64,000 bases of DNA from Brachionus rotundiformis (lineage: Eukaryota > Rotifera > Eurotatoria > Ploima > Brachionidae). Where the stretch lies: the NCBI GenBank assembly GCA_016802295.1, contig JAESIW010000157.1, positions 677,951-741,950 on the forward strand. Reading direction: 5' to 3'. This document shows, piece after piece, positions 35,329-48,031 of the stretch (the stretch's first letter is position 1; every line of letters begins with the position of its first letter). The notes under the pieces were generated by a model. That model had not been told where the DNA came from and searched no databases. It was given only the letters and a program-made list of their open reading frames with translations. The translations under genes and the position numbers were made by a program.

Positions 35329-38300
35329 ATGACTTTTTTACAGCTAATTATTAAATTGTACGTGGTTAACTTATTGATGGTCAGCATTTCCAATGCCTTA
35401 TATAATGTAATTAACAAATCCAGTGATAGCAATCATTTGGTCATTTTTAATATTGATGACTCGACAAAATTAGAATACACTTCCAGTTCATACAAGCAAA
35501 GCTTTGACCAAGACTCAATAAATTATTGCAACTTTGATCCATTGGCTTTAACCAAGAAAATAGAGCTGTTTGACCAAATTGAAAGAGAAAAACCGGATTT
35601 TTTTGTCAATGTATTTTCAAAAACCTACTCATTTAATTTGACAAGTGAGATAAGAGGTAAGAATTTATTTTAAATAATATAAATATGGCTTTTATAAATA
35701 AAAATATTTTAAGTTCGAATAAATTTTATGAATCAACAAGCCGACTCGAATCAACTATGGTATTTACTAGTGGCTAAAAACGCTTGTACGAATTCTGTTG
35801 TCGGCTCGTGGAGATTAGTTCAATCTGCAACTACTGACACAATTTATTGTTATAGCCGCGATGATGTAAGCTATTTATATATTATTATAAAATAAAATAC
35901 AACAAATTGCAAATATAAAAATTTGTAACAGAATTTTTCTCCTATTCAATCACTTTTATACAAAAAGAGCTTTTTAAAGAATGCCCTTTGAATCAAATCA
36001 AATCTAAATAAAAGTATAGCTTACCTTTTTTGTTTGAAAAAATTATTACTATTCATTTACGTAAACTAGGGTTAATATCAAGTATACATAGACGTGCCAG
36101 CGTCAAAATTCTTAATTATAAAGCCAAACTTTCTTTTTTTATTATATAATAAGCCATTTTGTTTTAATTTCCTATGTAAGAGCAAACAAATCATTAACTT
36201 TTTAATCATTTTTGGCTAAACTTACTTTTAAATCGGCTCTTGGCTTGTTTTGTTTATTTTTATAAAAAATATTCTTTCAAAATTTAGACTGTTTTTGGAC
36301 ATAGAAACAATCGGCAAGATACAACTTTTGAACAAATTTGGATTCCAAACAATATTACTGAAAATGTTTATTTTGTGTATGTACCTTCTATAATTTAATT
36401 ACCTATATTTGTTTAATTTAAATCAAAAAATTTTTATTAGAATTGCTGTGTTTACAGACGAGACTTATTCAGCTATAAATCCGACATACTTTCTGCTAAG
36501 CAGTCCAGTATTTAGATTTGAAAAATCTGAAATTGATAGCCCTTGTCCAAATCTTATCTCCCAACTAACCTCTTTGAAAAACTCATCAAAAAATTACCCA
36601 AAGACCAAAGCTAAAATTGAGACAACAACCATCTTTTCAACCAAAACTTCTGAATTTTCAACTTCAACAGAGCCAAATTACCAAAATTTAACCACAATTA
36701 GCGCCACTTCAAGGTCCACTAACATTTCAACAAGCTTAGCCTTGACAATAAAGGCTTTGAACCAAAAAACTGAAATAAAAGATTCTAACAAAAAGTCAAA
36801 TTTTAAAATGAACAATTTACGAGCTAAAATGGATTTTAATTCAAGTCAATCAATTTTAGTTTCTTTGAATGGACGAGCCAAATTATGCTCTAAACAATTG
36901 AGTGATAAATTAAAGGAAGAAAATCTAAAGCTGAAATTAGAAGAAATTTACAGTGATATAGAAAATTTTGATAGAGTAGAAATATTGAAAATTGAGAATA
37001 TCAAGTAAGTTTATTTTTAAATTTAAAGAGTTAATTTTGACATCTTTTAAAATTTTTAATTTTATTTGAGTTTAATTTTTAAGGCAGTTTGAATTTCAAA
37101 AACAAACAGAGCAAAAATTTCCTATTTTGATAAATCAAAATTTACTAAAATAAAATATTTATAAAAAAATACTGCAACATATTTTGTTGCATCTTTTTTA
37201 CCAAAAATAGAAACTTTGGTTTCTTATTTTAGCTAAACAAAATCAAAAATCAATTTAAGTTTTATTGATGCTTTACTTTTTGTCTTTTATCTTAATCAGA
37301 AAAATTATTTTAGGTGAAAAAGATGCAACAAAGTATGTTGCACTATGTTTCAGTATTTTTTTATATATATTTTATTTTATTAAATTTTTATTTATCAAAA
37401 TAGGAAGAATTTTCTTTATGTTTGTTTTTGAAATTCACAATATCAGGTTTTAATCCAAATAAAAAACAAAATTATTTCAAAAATTTAAGAAATATAAATT
37501 TTTTTGAAATAATCAAAAATTTTAAATTAAGACTTTAATTAATAAATTAATTTTAATTTAATCAAAGATGTCCATTGCAAAAAGCAAAACGATACATCAA
37601 AAATCAACCAATTGACCAGAACAAGTTAAACTTTTACATTCAACATTACATCTTATTCAATTCGCCGGTTCAAAATTCAGTCAAATTTACGGCTCGTAAT
37701 TTTGAAAGCTAAATTAAAATAAATTGATATCTAAAATCTAATTTTTTAGTAAATCAACTAAGAAACTACTTGACCAGCACGAATTTTGACGAAGATGTTG
37801 AATTTATTGATGGTTACATTAGCAACGAAAACGGAACACAGGGTAAAGTTTATTTATTTATCTAGGAAATGATTTAAACAATTGTTTAAAACTGTTTAAT
37901 GAGAAAAAATATTAAATTTTTTATAATTGACAATTTAAAAAACTTTTTTATGAATTAAATTTTTTAAAGTTCGCTTAGAAAACTCTTGTTTATTTTATGA
38001 AAACCTTGATATTTGTCAAAACAATGGAGTTTGTGTAGTAATGCCAAATGGATTGCCAACTTGCTCGTAATTTTTTTTAAATTAAAAAAGATATATTTTT
38101 AAACAATAAAATAGATGTGTCTACATTGATGAGACTCATTTTTGGACCGGAGAATTTTGTACTATCAAGTCAGAAAGGTCCTATGATCCAGACAAGATCA
38201 AACTAATAGCATCTGTAACTGTTTTAGGTAAAATTTTTTCTCATCTTTTAATTTATTTAATTTTTTCCCTAAAATCCCTAGGTGGATTTGTAATTTTGTC

Positions 38301-39906
38301 ACTGTTGGTTTTGCTTATAATCGCACTGTGCCAACGAAAATGCAAAAATAAATCTAAAAAGTAAGTGACAAACTATGTATACTTTATTGCTTATTTTTAA
38401 TTCTTGAAAATTGCATGATGAATCAATCGCTATTTTATGCTTAATTTTTATGTAATAATAAATTGCTTCTGCATCAAAAAATAATAATAAAAAAGAATCC
38501 CAAAATTAAAAAAAAAACCTTAAAAATACATTAAACAATAACAATTTTTCATGAATTAAAATTTAAATCTAACAACTAACAAAAGGAGAAAAAAACTTAA
38601 CAAATAATTTTCAGGTATCCGTCAGTTCTTTTATCTAGTTCAGCATCGAGCTATTTGAGTAGCTCTACGGAATCAAATAACTTCACAAAACAAAAATTGA
38701 ACCAATCATACCAAAAAGAGCCAAGTTTTTCGTGTGAAAATTCCCAATCTTATACCAAACTGGGTTATGAATCAACTGAATACATGAGCGTGGTAGGCTC
38801 GTGTGGTCAAATAACTCCTCCACCTGCAATGTTGACAGAGGCAACAATCGACCTTAGATACTGTTTTTCGGCCCGGAATTCAGTTGGCAATGACCGCTCA
38901 TCGTCTTCGGCATCATCAACAGAAATTTACTCAGACCTGGAAGAGAAAAGACTTATTAAGCCCAAAGGTCTTGTTTGTCTCACTGATGGATCATCGACTA
39001 GTTATAAATTAGTAAAAGACAGACATTTTTTCCAAAGCAATCAAGTTTACAAGTACCCAGTTAATCAATCGGCTTTTTTATTAAAGTATTATATTAAAAA
39101 TTTTTTTTTGTGTATCAACTGTTATAATTTTATGGCTCGTAAAGCCTTAAAATATTTTAGTTGAATGTTAGGTTAGGTAAAGTCTTTTTTAATGCTTATT
39201 TAATTTGCATGAGCATGATTTTTACTATTTAGTTATTTTTCCCTGTAAAAACAAAGAACTTATTTTTATTTTTAGACAAAATTCTGATAGTTCCAACATT
39301 ACTTATAACCCCAGCAGTAATGACACTTCAATAATATCAAATTTAAATCAAACATCATCCACAAGTCGTTCCAATAGTCAAGCTGATGAGCAAATTGTGA
39401 ATAAACTGGCTTATCCACGCGAAATTACCATATTTTCCACACCACTTAAAACTAAATTTAAAACCAAAGCTAATATTAAGTCCAAGAATATTTCCAAGAA
39501 TGCTAATGCTGACCATTTAAATAAGTCACATGTGAATCATGCTTATAATATGAGTATGAACGATGAACCATTCTATTTAAATGGCCATAAGAGCGAGCTT
39601 AAAGATAAAAATGCCAAAAAAGAAACCAAAGTTTCAGCAAATATTCGCCGTGAAAGCTCTCAACTTCTTCCACAATCAATTGAGAAGCATTTAGTAAAAA
39701 ACTTACAAAATTTTTCAGTAGATGCTGTTTCGACTGTCTGTTCATCATCTGAATATAATTATGACAATAATCATTATTTAAACTCAAAAGAATATCAATC
39801 TGTCAATGATTATAATCTTAAAGACGAAGATGCATGGCTTCCTATTTTGGTATTAGCTGAAGAACAAGTTATAAAATTAGATAAAAATTTTGATAGTTTA
39901 AATTAA
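35329..39906 (+). CDS. Type I membrane protein with Reeler-like and EGF-like domains
   Basis: Eleven exons, 914 aa: 35329-35656, 35714-35865, 36288-36376, 36441-37004, 37568-37695, 37750-37842, 37970-38066, 38115-38227, 38282-38360, 38615-39085, 39276-39906. Residues 1-24 look like a signal peptide. Exons 2-4 encode GSWRLVQ, then YCYSRDD, a His, an aromatic IWIPNNITENVYFVIAVF and a final FLLSSPVF strand, the order seen in Reeler domains. A Ser/Thr-rich stretch follows (probably O-glycosylated). Exons 7-8 encode a six-Cys EGF-like module (C-x8-C-x5-C-x9-C-x-C-x13-C). A TM follows (LIASVTVLGGFVILSLLVLL), stop-transfer basic residues CQRKCKNKSKK, then a ~370-residue Ser/Asn-rich cytosolic tail with no domain seen. 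Role unknown; adhesion or signalling receptor is inference. Intron 4 may hide an alternative 3' exon. Confidence 0.75.
37084..37149 (+). other. Possible alternative terminal exon in intron 4
   Basis: Acceptor TTTTTAAG at 37076-37083 joins in frame (phase 2) to exon 4 and gives about 22 codons (KQFEFQKQTEQKF...) ending in TAA. Using it would produce a secreted form without EGF domain, TM and tail. Splicing to 37568 instead gives the full protein. Inverted repeats follow at 37173-37342. Confidence 0.35.
37173..37342. repeat. Inverted repeats with palindromic arms
   Basis: TGCAACATATTTTGTTGCATC at 37173 is matched in reverse complement at about 37317-37342 with one mismatch over 25-26 nt, about 120 nt apart. 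Each arm is itself a palindrome (TGCAACA...TGTTGCA). This resembles a small MITE-like element or a foldback that could affect splicing of intron 4. Confidence 0.7.
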
Positions 39907-42102
39907 TTTTTTATTTTTAAGATCAGAAAATACGAAGCTGAAAAAATTCATGATATCAATCTAACTGAGTCTTATATGTTTTAGGGTTAATAATTATAGC
40001 GATAAGATGTAAATTATTTTGTTTTTAAATTGTTGATATTTTAGTCATTTCATTTAATCCTTTATGATTTTAATAAATATCTATTAACTAATAATTTATT
40101 CGATTTTTAAAAATATTTTTATATTTATTAAATCAAAATCATTTATTTATGTCTAATTTATAATATTAATTGAGGGCTGAATGATGACTCGTATTTGAAT
40201 AAAATCTTGACTGAAAATATTATATAAACAATTGGATAAAATGATCTGAAACTCATTGCCTACATATTTATCTACCATGCTTTTAAATACAATTATTTAC
40301 TATAAAAGATTACAATACTGAACCTTATGGAACATTAATAATTACATCAACTCACTTAGCCTCTTTTGGACTTATGATTATTCTTTGCTTTCTATTTTTA
40401 GAAAAAAAAGGAATAAAATCTAGTAACTTGCCATTGATGGCTTTGACTATTTCAACCAACAGATTGCAAGAAACAGACTCAAAAACTTTTCTTTAATCAT
40501 CAGGAACAATTATTTACCATTATTTCCAATTAATTATCATTGACTGATTTCGTTAAGCTTTTCGATGTTGCATGCTTTCTGAAAGTTTTTACCGCAACTT
40601 TGCATTGAACAGATTTGTGAGAAAAAGGCTTGTAAATTAAAATAAAATTCTATTTATGAAAAAAAATTGGCAATTTTAAGCAAGCTTTTTTCAAAATTTA
40701 TTGTAAATTACCTATAACACTTATTTATATTTTTTTTATTTCCTTTAGAAATTTAAACAATTCTCCGTTATCAAAATAAATTTATGAGTTAAAATGAAAA
40801 AGAGAATAGCTAAATTATTCAGCCTAAGTGAAAATTGTACAAGAAACAAGCCGAAAATCTTAATTTCCAAAGTTTTCTAAATTAAAAAGTATTTTATTTA
40901 ACGTAAGCAAAACATAAAATTAGCAATATAAATTTGCCACTGACTTTTTTTAGCACCAGCTTCAATTATGTTACTGTAAATATAAGAAAATTATTTACAA
41001 ATAAAGAACCATCAAAATATTTACCATTTAATTTTTAAATTAAATCGGAGTTTTAATTTAATGCAAATGTGCAAATATAATTTTATCTTTATAACCAAAA
41101 AGTATTGATCACAATAAATAAATGTGGTAAAAAAACTCATTAGATTAAAAAAGAATTTTAAAAAAAATTGTACGGAAAAGTTAAGAAAATGGGTTGTTAA
41201 GTTACGACTTACATTTTTTTGAATTTGTATCCGACAAGAAACGAAGATTTCAAATTTAAATTAAAAATTAAAAATCCTGGGTTTTGTTTAAAAAATATTA
41301 ATTTATTTAATCATTAAATAAAATAAATTAATAAGAAAACTTTTTTTATGATTTATCTTTTTAATCATCAATTTATATACATAAACACATTTCCACATTT
41401 TTAGTCATTTTTTTTTTCTGCAAAGAAATAATAAAAAAAAATATTTTAAGGTTTTCGTTTCTCATTAATGAAAATTAAATTAAACTACTGAAAATCCTTG
41501 CAAATAAGTACCCCCAAAATCGTGTCTTTATTGAAGAATTTAAGCCTTTAGATAATAGAAAATTTTCTTCAAATTGATTTTTGTTTAAAGATCTAAGTAA
41601 ACTTTTCAAGAAAGCAATACATTATAGATTAGCTTTAATAAAAGGGGTCTTGAGGCACTTATATGCAAGGGTTTACGGTCAATCTTTTTAGTTTAATAAC
41701 TTAGTTCGATTAATATTTAAACTTTTAGACTATATTGGATAATTAGATACATTTTTTATTTTAACTTTAAAAAAGGAAAAAATATTTAAATTGTTTAGTG
41801 TTTTTTTTTAAGTATTTAAGTAGTTAATTCAGAAATAGAACGAAAGCTTTAATTATAAAAAATAAATGACGAGTATAAGAAAATTTTTTAATATAAATTT
41901 TGATTGATTCACTAATAAAATTTTATTTCATTACTTTCTTAAAATTTTTTAAGAGCTATAGAGAATTTTTAAACAAAACCTGTTTGGTTTCACTTCTAAT
42001 ACTTTAAATAAATTATAAAATTTTAAGAAAAAGCTAATTCCTTAATGCATAATTATCAAAATAAAACTTTAAATTAGTTAATAGACCAGATATTATTGCA
42101 AA
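39907..42102. other. Intergenic with RT remnant
   Basis: AT-rich region containing the decayed RT fragment at 40180-40505. No host gene recognised. Confidence 0.5.
40180..40505 (-). pseudogene. Decayed LINE reverse transcriptase fragment
   Basis: Minus-strand reading gives KVFESVSCNLLVEIV, then KLLDFIPFF, KNRKQRIIIS and NVP-stop-GSVL. These follow the order of RT motifs AFDxVxHxxLLxKL, WIxxFLxxRxQ and SGVPQGSVLGP. Several stops make it a fossil. Its 3' part (40186-40340) is repeated at 43531-43675. Confidence 0.55.
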
Positions 42103-42596
42103 ATGGAAGTAATACGGACTAATTACAACTACGAGCAGCCACATCCAGGAAGGTATTTATATGACCATAAACAAGATCATGAATCTTGATTTTTTTAGAG
42201 TTATAGTTACTGAGCCAAAAGGAAATGCTTGGGAATACGAAAATGAATGGACCCAGACTTTGTTCGATTGTTGCACAAATGCTAAAATTTGTTTTTGTGA
42301 GTAATCTACAAGCTATTGGAAATATTCTTTAATTTATTATCTATAAAGGTGCATTTGTTTGCCCATGGTGTTTTTGGTGTGAATGTAAGATTATAATTTT
42401 ATCTAAGCATAGCTCATTATATTTATTTTTAGTGTTTTCAAGAACAGGGGAATGTCTTTGTACTCCAATTTTTGTACCTTTTGCTATTCTGGCTCTAAGA
42501 TCCAAACTTCGAACTGGATTTAGAATTAAAGGAACAGTTGCCAATGATTGTGTTCTTTCAACTTTTTGCGCTCCATGTGTAACACTACAATTGTAA
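42103..42596 (+). CDS. PLAC8 / cornifelin family Cys-rich protein
   Basis: Four exons: 42103-42152, 42199-42296, 42349-42384, 42433-42596; 115 aa, typical family length. The body shows WTQTLFDCCTNAKICFCGAF, CPWCFWCEC, LRSKLRTGFRIKGTVANDCV and STFCAPCVTLQL, matching the PLAC8 pattern (W-x-x-x-L-F-D-C-C, CPC/CPWC cluster, R-x-x-x-R-x-x-x-x-I-x-G, D-x-x-x-x-x-F-C-x-x-C-x-x-x-Q). Members in animals and plants are small membrane-associated proteins linked to cell size, metal transport or differentiation; no specific role can be assigned. The C-terminal half after the FCAPC motif is shorter than some relatives, which often add E-L/R residues. Exon 3 is only 36 nt. Confidence 0.88.
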
Positions 42597-44540
42597 TCAT
42601 TTTAGTTAAAAATTTTTTACATATAATCAAATTTTTTTTAACAAAGATACAATGAACTCAATGCACAAGGGTTATAAGATTTAGAATTCTTAATGGAGCA
42701 AATTTTAATGAAAATTTTAATTTTGAAATAAAATCGTTCATCTATTAAATTTTTAATAAAAAGTTAATTTTTTTATTTTCAAGAATTATTCATTATTATT
42801 CATTAAGAAACCAAAATTTAGAAAGCGGATTAAATTTTTTTTTGTTTCGTTTATTTGTAAAAATGGATCGGATTTTAAGCGAAAAATTGAAAATCGATAC
42901 TAGAAAAAAGAGGATAGCTTACTAACAATAAGCTAGATCCTATTTTATCTATTTGTTTCATTCTATCTAATTAAATTAAAAACTGTTTCAATCTATTAGA
43001 TCGACATAGTAAGCCTCGGCTAAACTAAGTCAATCAAATTTGTTCTACAAAATTTAAACCCCTAACATAATTCAAATCTAATAAATCTCTATGAGAAAAA
43101 GTTACAAAATCTAAAAAACTTGAAAAACAAAGACTATAATGAATAATTTTTGGTATCAATTTGAAAAAATTGCTCATTTACACTATATTATCAAGCTTTG
43201 AAATCTGTTAGTTTAGCTTCCATGTTGAGCTTGTTTTGGGTCACTACAAATTTTATCTAAATAAAATAAAAACTTGAAAATATTTTTAATTTTAATGCAC
43301 TAAAAAGCCATCTTTGGTTAAAAAAAAATTGTCAAGTATTTTGTTTACTCAAAGTTTCATCAGAAGATTGTAAAAAAACTATCTGATATTTTGTAAAATT
43401 CATAGAAGAATCTAGATAATAATCAGAATCCTGATTAGATAAACTAATATTTAATTTATTTTTATGTTTTTAAAAGCACGAAAATTAATATATTTTATAT
43501 TTTAATTTAAAATACAAGGTGCTGAAAAAAACCGTATTGGAATGAAATCGTGGCTGAAAATATTTTATAAACAATTGGATAAAATGATCTGAAACTCATT
43601 GCCTACATATTTATCTATGCTTTTGAATACGATTGTTTACTAAAAGATTCCAATTCTGAACCTTGTTGAGCATCCCAAAAATTTTATGAGGCAAAAAACA
43701 TTTAATGAATTATAAACTCAAAAAAAAAATTTTATTAAAAGAAATATTTTTTAAAAAATAAATTCAGTTTGAATTTGATTAAAATTATTAACAAATAAAT
43801 TTTAATAATTTTTCAAAAATTGATTTGCAAACACTTTTGCTGCAAAAACGAATGCATAAAATGCTCTCATAGTGAAATTTTTTTAATTTTTTTTTATTTT
43901 ATAGAGTTATGCTTAATTCAGAAATTTAGCTTATACAAAAATAAGAAAATGCTTATCGTTAATTAAATAAATTCCGAAATTATACGGACTAAAATTTACT
44001 TTAATTGAAAAGTATTCTATTTGTAAAAAATTTAAAATCACAGTACTTAATCTTGATATAATTGAGCTTAGTCGAAGTTTTAAACAAGAGACATTTAATT
44101 TTAAAAGATAATTATTTTTTTAATGTGTGAAAAAATCTTTTTCAAATATCACACTAAATTAATTTAAAATATTTCTAATGTATCTAGAACTAAATATTTA
44201 TTTAGAATATTAATCAAATAAACATGATTCAGAAAGATCATTTTTCTTAAGATTTTTTAAAATAAAATGTAAGATGATCTTCTGAGGATCAATTATTTAA
44301 AATTTAATCAAAAACTCGAAATAATTAAATTTTGATTATTTTAAATAAATGACGTAATGATCTTTATTTGAAAAACTTGGTGATTAAATTTTAGTATTTT
44401 TAAAGTTTCCCAATTATATTTTAAGAATTAGTTATTAAATTTTTAAAAAATGCAAAGCTAAAGAGTTTATTTTCTAAAAAGGATCAAAAAATCATTTTAA
44501 AAAGCATAGTTTTAAATTGCTATTATTATTATCATTATTA
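42597..44540. other. Intergenic with repeat copy
   Basis: AT-rich spacer. The only repeat noted is at 43531-43675, a diverged second copy of the RT-derived sequence from 40186-40340. Confidence 0.5.
43531..43675 (-). repeat. Second copy of the RT-derived repeat
   Basis: Shares TATAAACAATTGGATAAAAT and GATCTGAAACTCATTGCC with 40186-40340, with small indels. Both lie on the same strand. It is a 3' fragment of the same LINE family or a segmental copy. Confidence 0.75.
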
Positions 44541-46764
44541 TCATTTTAATTCAATCCATTTTGTTAAATCCAATTGATTTTCAATTGAACTGCAAGATAA
44601 TTCAGGATTATTTTCAGAAGGATTTAGAAACGCATTTTGTGGAATTATATTAATGTCATAATTATTGCATATCAATCCACTAATGGTTATCTTTTTTATT
44701 TCAGCCAATTGTTCTTAAAAAATCCAATGAGAAATTTTCACTTATTTTTCAACTAAATTACCTAATGAAAATGCTGATGGATTAACCAATGGTCCATTTT
44801 CATAATAAAATCTATCGCCATTTTTCAATTCAGTAAACTGTTTCATTATCAAACACCCGAAAGTCGATCCAGCTAAATTATTAACATCCATTTTGACCTC
44901 AAGTAAACCTCCTGCATACAAATCAATGTCCTCAACATTTCTTAAAATATTAAACTTAATTTTAAAAGAAAATTATTTAAATTTTATTACTCATATGCTG
45001 CGCGCAAATGAGGTATGCTACTCTTTTTCATTAAATGTCTAAGATCATCAAAAGTTGTAACATCGATTCCATGACACTCTTTGACATAATGAATGTAAGG
45101 TTTTAAACCATGATCTCTACCTCGTTGAATATTTGTTGCCAATAAATCTACAGCCGTATAGATGCTGTTTTCAAATTTTCCAAATAAATTGTTTTGTAAT
45201 TCATTTCCAAATGTGCCAAATTTCCAACAATTATTTTTAATCATGCCTTTTACAATTGAATTTATACCTTCTCCTTTAATATCATAAGCAAAATCTGATT
45301 TAAATGTTATATTATTGAAGGAAACTGGTTTAATTATATTATTATCATTAATATATCGATTAAATTTATCATTTATCAAGCTGTGACCAAATCTGAAAGC
45401 CGCGGTAGAGAACTCATTTGACAAAGCAGGATTAATCTAGAATAAAATAAAATTTATACTTAATTAGTTAAGTAATATAAAAATAGTGATACATTTTCAT
45501 CGTATCCATTATAGTATTCTGTTTTGTCCAAGTTTGGTTTTAATGAAGAATCACCAGATACCAAAGTTAACCATTCATTAAAAACAATGTGTTGGTATAT
45601 GGCAATAATAATTTTTCTGGTTTCTTGGTATAAAGTTTCATCATTCCATAGTGGATTCTTTGCAGCTAGTTCTTGCGCAATTCTGTTGTGTTCTCTCATA
45701 AATAAAGTATGCATACTGACCAGGCCCAAATTTTCACTTGTTCTGAATTCTCCAGCCAAGAAGCATTTGTAAACTGGATCAGTTGAAGAGCTACATGATT
45801 CTTCTGATAGTGGTAAATATGATCCAGGAGTAACTCTGACATTATTTGTGGTCAATGGTTCGCTCGTTTTAAGCATTCCATTTGAAAAAGTTCTCAAATC
45901 TGTGGCTCTAGTATCGTCCTTTCCGTATATTTGTGAACCATCAATATAAGAGGTTAACAAGTTCAATTGTTCTCGATAGGAAAGAGAACAGCTAAAATCT
46001 GGAAAAGATGCGCTTGATCGGGTCATTTTCATGCATGTTTGATGTAATTTTGGATCATTTGAAGGCCATGGCACTGAAATACAATCACTGCTAGTTGAAT
46101 CACAAGAGCATGTAATCTCATTTCCATTTTCATCGGTAATAGCTGATGTAGCAGAAATGTCGTGAATTAAAAATTGACCGAAAATTGCATAAATTTGGGC
46201 CACAGAACTTTCTAATTTAATACCATCTATCGGGGGTGAAATTGTTAAGCTTACTGTTCTAGGATTGGGTAAATTATTTCCAGATACAGCCTTGGTTCTT
46301 GGTGAATTAATTAAATCATCATAAGCAGGTGGTAAAAGTCGCTTATAAGGCGTATTTGATGCTCCATATAAGGGATTTTTTAAATTATTACAAGTTCCAT
46401 CAATTGATCTATATTTAACTGATTTTCTGCATGTGACATTCACAAAAGGACAATATTGAGCATCAATATTCAAGGATTCAAGCTCAAGAATTGAATTCTC
46501 AAAAGCTTTGAAAGCAAATGAAGCCATTCCATTGATAAACAAACCATCATCACTTGTTCCTCGCATACTGGAACTAAAGTCTGTACGGTTTTTCTTTGAT
46601 ACCTTTGGTAAGCGAATTTTACTTGCTTCTTTCAAAGCTTTAAGACCAGCGTTAAATTTTTCGTTGCGGTCTGGTTTCAATGATCCATCTTTTTTGGTTT
46701 GACAAAGAACATTTTGTCCAAATAATAGAATAATGAAAATCGAATTTAAAAATTTAAATTGCAT
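44541..46764 (-). CDS. Secreted animal haem peroxidase, distal-Asp variant
   Basis: Four exons: 46764-45493, 45436-44991, 44940-44762, 44713-44541; 689 aa. A signal peptide (about 1-21) ends after LCQ. The peroxidase domain follows with CRKSVKYRSIDGTCNN, NNLPNPRTVSLTI, GQFLIHDISATSAI (distal His), FPDFSCSLSYREQLN, TSYIDGSQIYG (calcium-site type loop), SMHTLFMREHNRIA (catalytic Arg and the Glu of the R-E-H-N-R motif), FRFGHSLI (proximal His) and IQRGRDHGL. In most animal peroxidases the first motif is GQFLDHD, and its Asp forms an ester bond with a haem methyl; here it is Ile, while the Glu partner remains. The enzyme likely oxidises small substrates or cross-links extracellular material outside the cell. 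Exon 1 is very long (1272 nt) for this genome. Confidence 0.93.
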
Positions 46765-47389
46765 TTTTTTTTATTTCAATTTTTATTTTAACTTCTATTT
46801 ATACCTTTAAAGTCGTGATATTATATTTAATTTAATTTGATTTTTGAGTCTAATTTCTATTTAAATAAGTTCGTAAAATTTAATTTTTTCTGTAAGATTC
46901 TTTCATTAAAGTGACAAAATCATGCTTTTACTCAATTCAACTTTTTAAATTTATTTTGTTTATTCTTTTGGATTTAATTAAAATATCGTTTAAAAACCTG
47001 GTTGTTTGAATTTTTTCTAAAAGTGTAAAAAAATCTTTTTCAAGCATCACACACAAATTATTTTGATTTACTTTAGATAAAAATATAAATTTTTTATTTT
47101 CTTTAGTCAACTTTTGATTTTTTTACATTATAAGTTTATTTGGACTTTTCAAATGATCAAATTAGCTTTTATCTATCTATTATTTTAAAAAATCAATTTT
47201 TTTTAATAATAATTTATTTCAATTTTAAACAAATGTTAATCAGGAATCCATATGCTTGTTATAAAATAAGGTATTTTCAAAATTAGCTGAAAATTATCAT
47301 CAAGTCTTTCCAACTTATCAATTAACTCTTGACCATGGTAAATCTCAGCTATTTATTCGTTTTCATTCACATTTTCAATTGATTTTTCC
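46765..47389. other. Spacer upstream of the peroxidase
   Basis: AT-rich sequence expected to include the peroxidase promoter; nothing specific seen. Confidence 0.4.
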
Positions 47390-47925
47390 ATTTTCAATTA
47401 ATTCCAAACTTTTACTCTCAATTTCCTTGAACAATTTGTTGAGCTCGATTATTTTTTTTAATTATTTCTAACTGCTTTACCATTTTTAAATAAAGTGCTT
47501 TATGATATTTATTTGTTTCGTTTATTTTTTTATTTAGTAAACTGCATTCATTTTCAATATCATGGTCTGAGTTGCCATATTTATCATTAAATTGATGAAT
47601 AAAATCATTTATCTTTTCTTTTATTTCTTTTAATATTGATTCATTTATTTATTTGTCTAAATTTGAATCAGAGGGGTTCAAATTTTCGATATACTGAATA
47701 ACATGTTCAGCGTCACAGTATCTGCAAAACAGATATTTTTCTTTCATCAACTTTTGAATGCATTCAGAATATACTTTTTAAGAACAAGGTACAATTTTAG
47801 CTTGATTAAGAAAGTTTACATCTTGTTTGTTTAAAAAACACTTTAAACCAAAGAATCTTTAGTCTAGTTCTTGCTGAAGCTCAATGAAATTCTCTATTTT
47901 AACTAATGAAAAATTATTTATAATA
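47390..47925 (-). pseudogene. RING-finger-like pseudogene, intronless
   Basis: The minus strand can be read for about 170 codons in one frame interrupted by three TAA codons. The reading includes IENFIELQQELD, a Cys near CFLNKQDV, IVPC, then YSECIQKLMKEKYLFCRYCDAEHVI, abbreviated, and a Lys/Asn/Glu-rich helical tail ending in TGA. The spacing of cysteines (C ... C-S ... E-C ... F-C-R-Y-C) suggests a decayed RING-type zinc finger. The absence of introns in a genome where all genes have them suggests a processed copy. Family assignment is tentative. Confidence 0.4.
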
Positions 47926-48031
47926 AATAATTCAAACAACAGATTCAAATATTCAATTTAAAAGATAGAATAAAAATAAAATAGAGTAAAAAATTTTCAA
48001 TCTGTTTTGATATACTTCGCAAGGGAAAAAA

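Noticed and set aside
37265..37453. 62-codon frame in intron 4 of the Reeler/EGF-like gene
   Set aside because: Low-complexity hydrophobic reading that includes the inverted repeat; no splice support.
47390..47925. Reassigned UAA codon (non-standard genetic code)
   Set aside because: TAA acts as the terminator in several well-supported genes here (CFAP251, PLAC8, SLC26-A), so the standard code applies.
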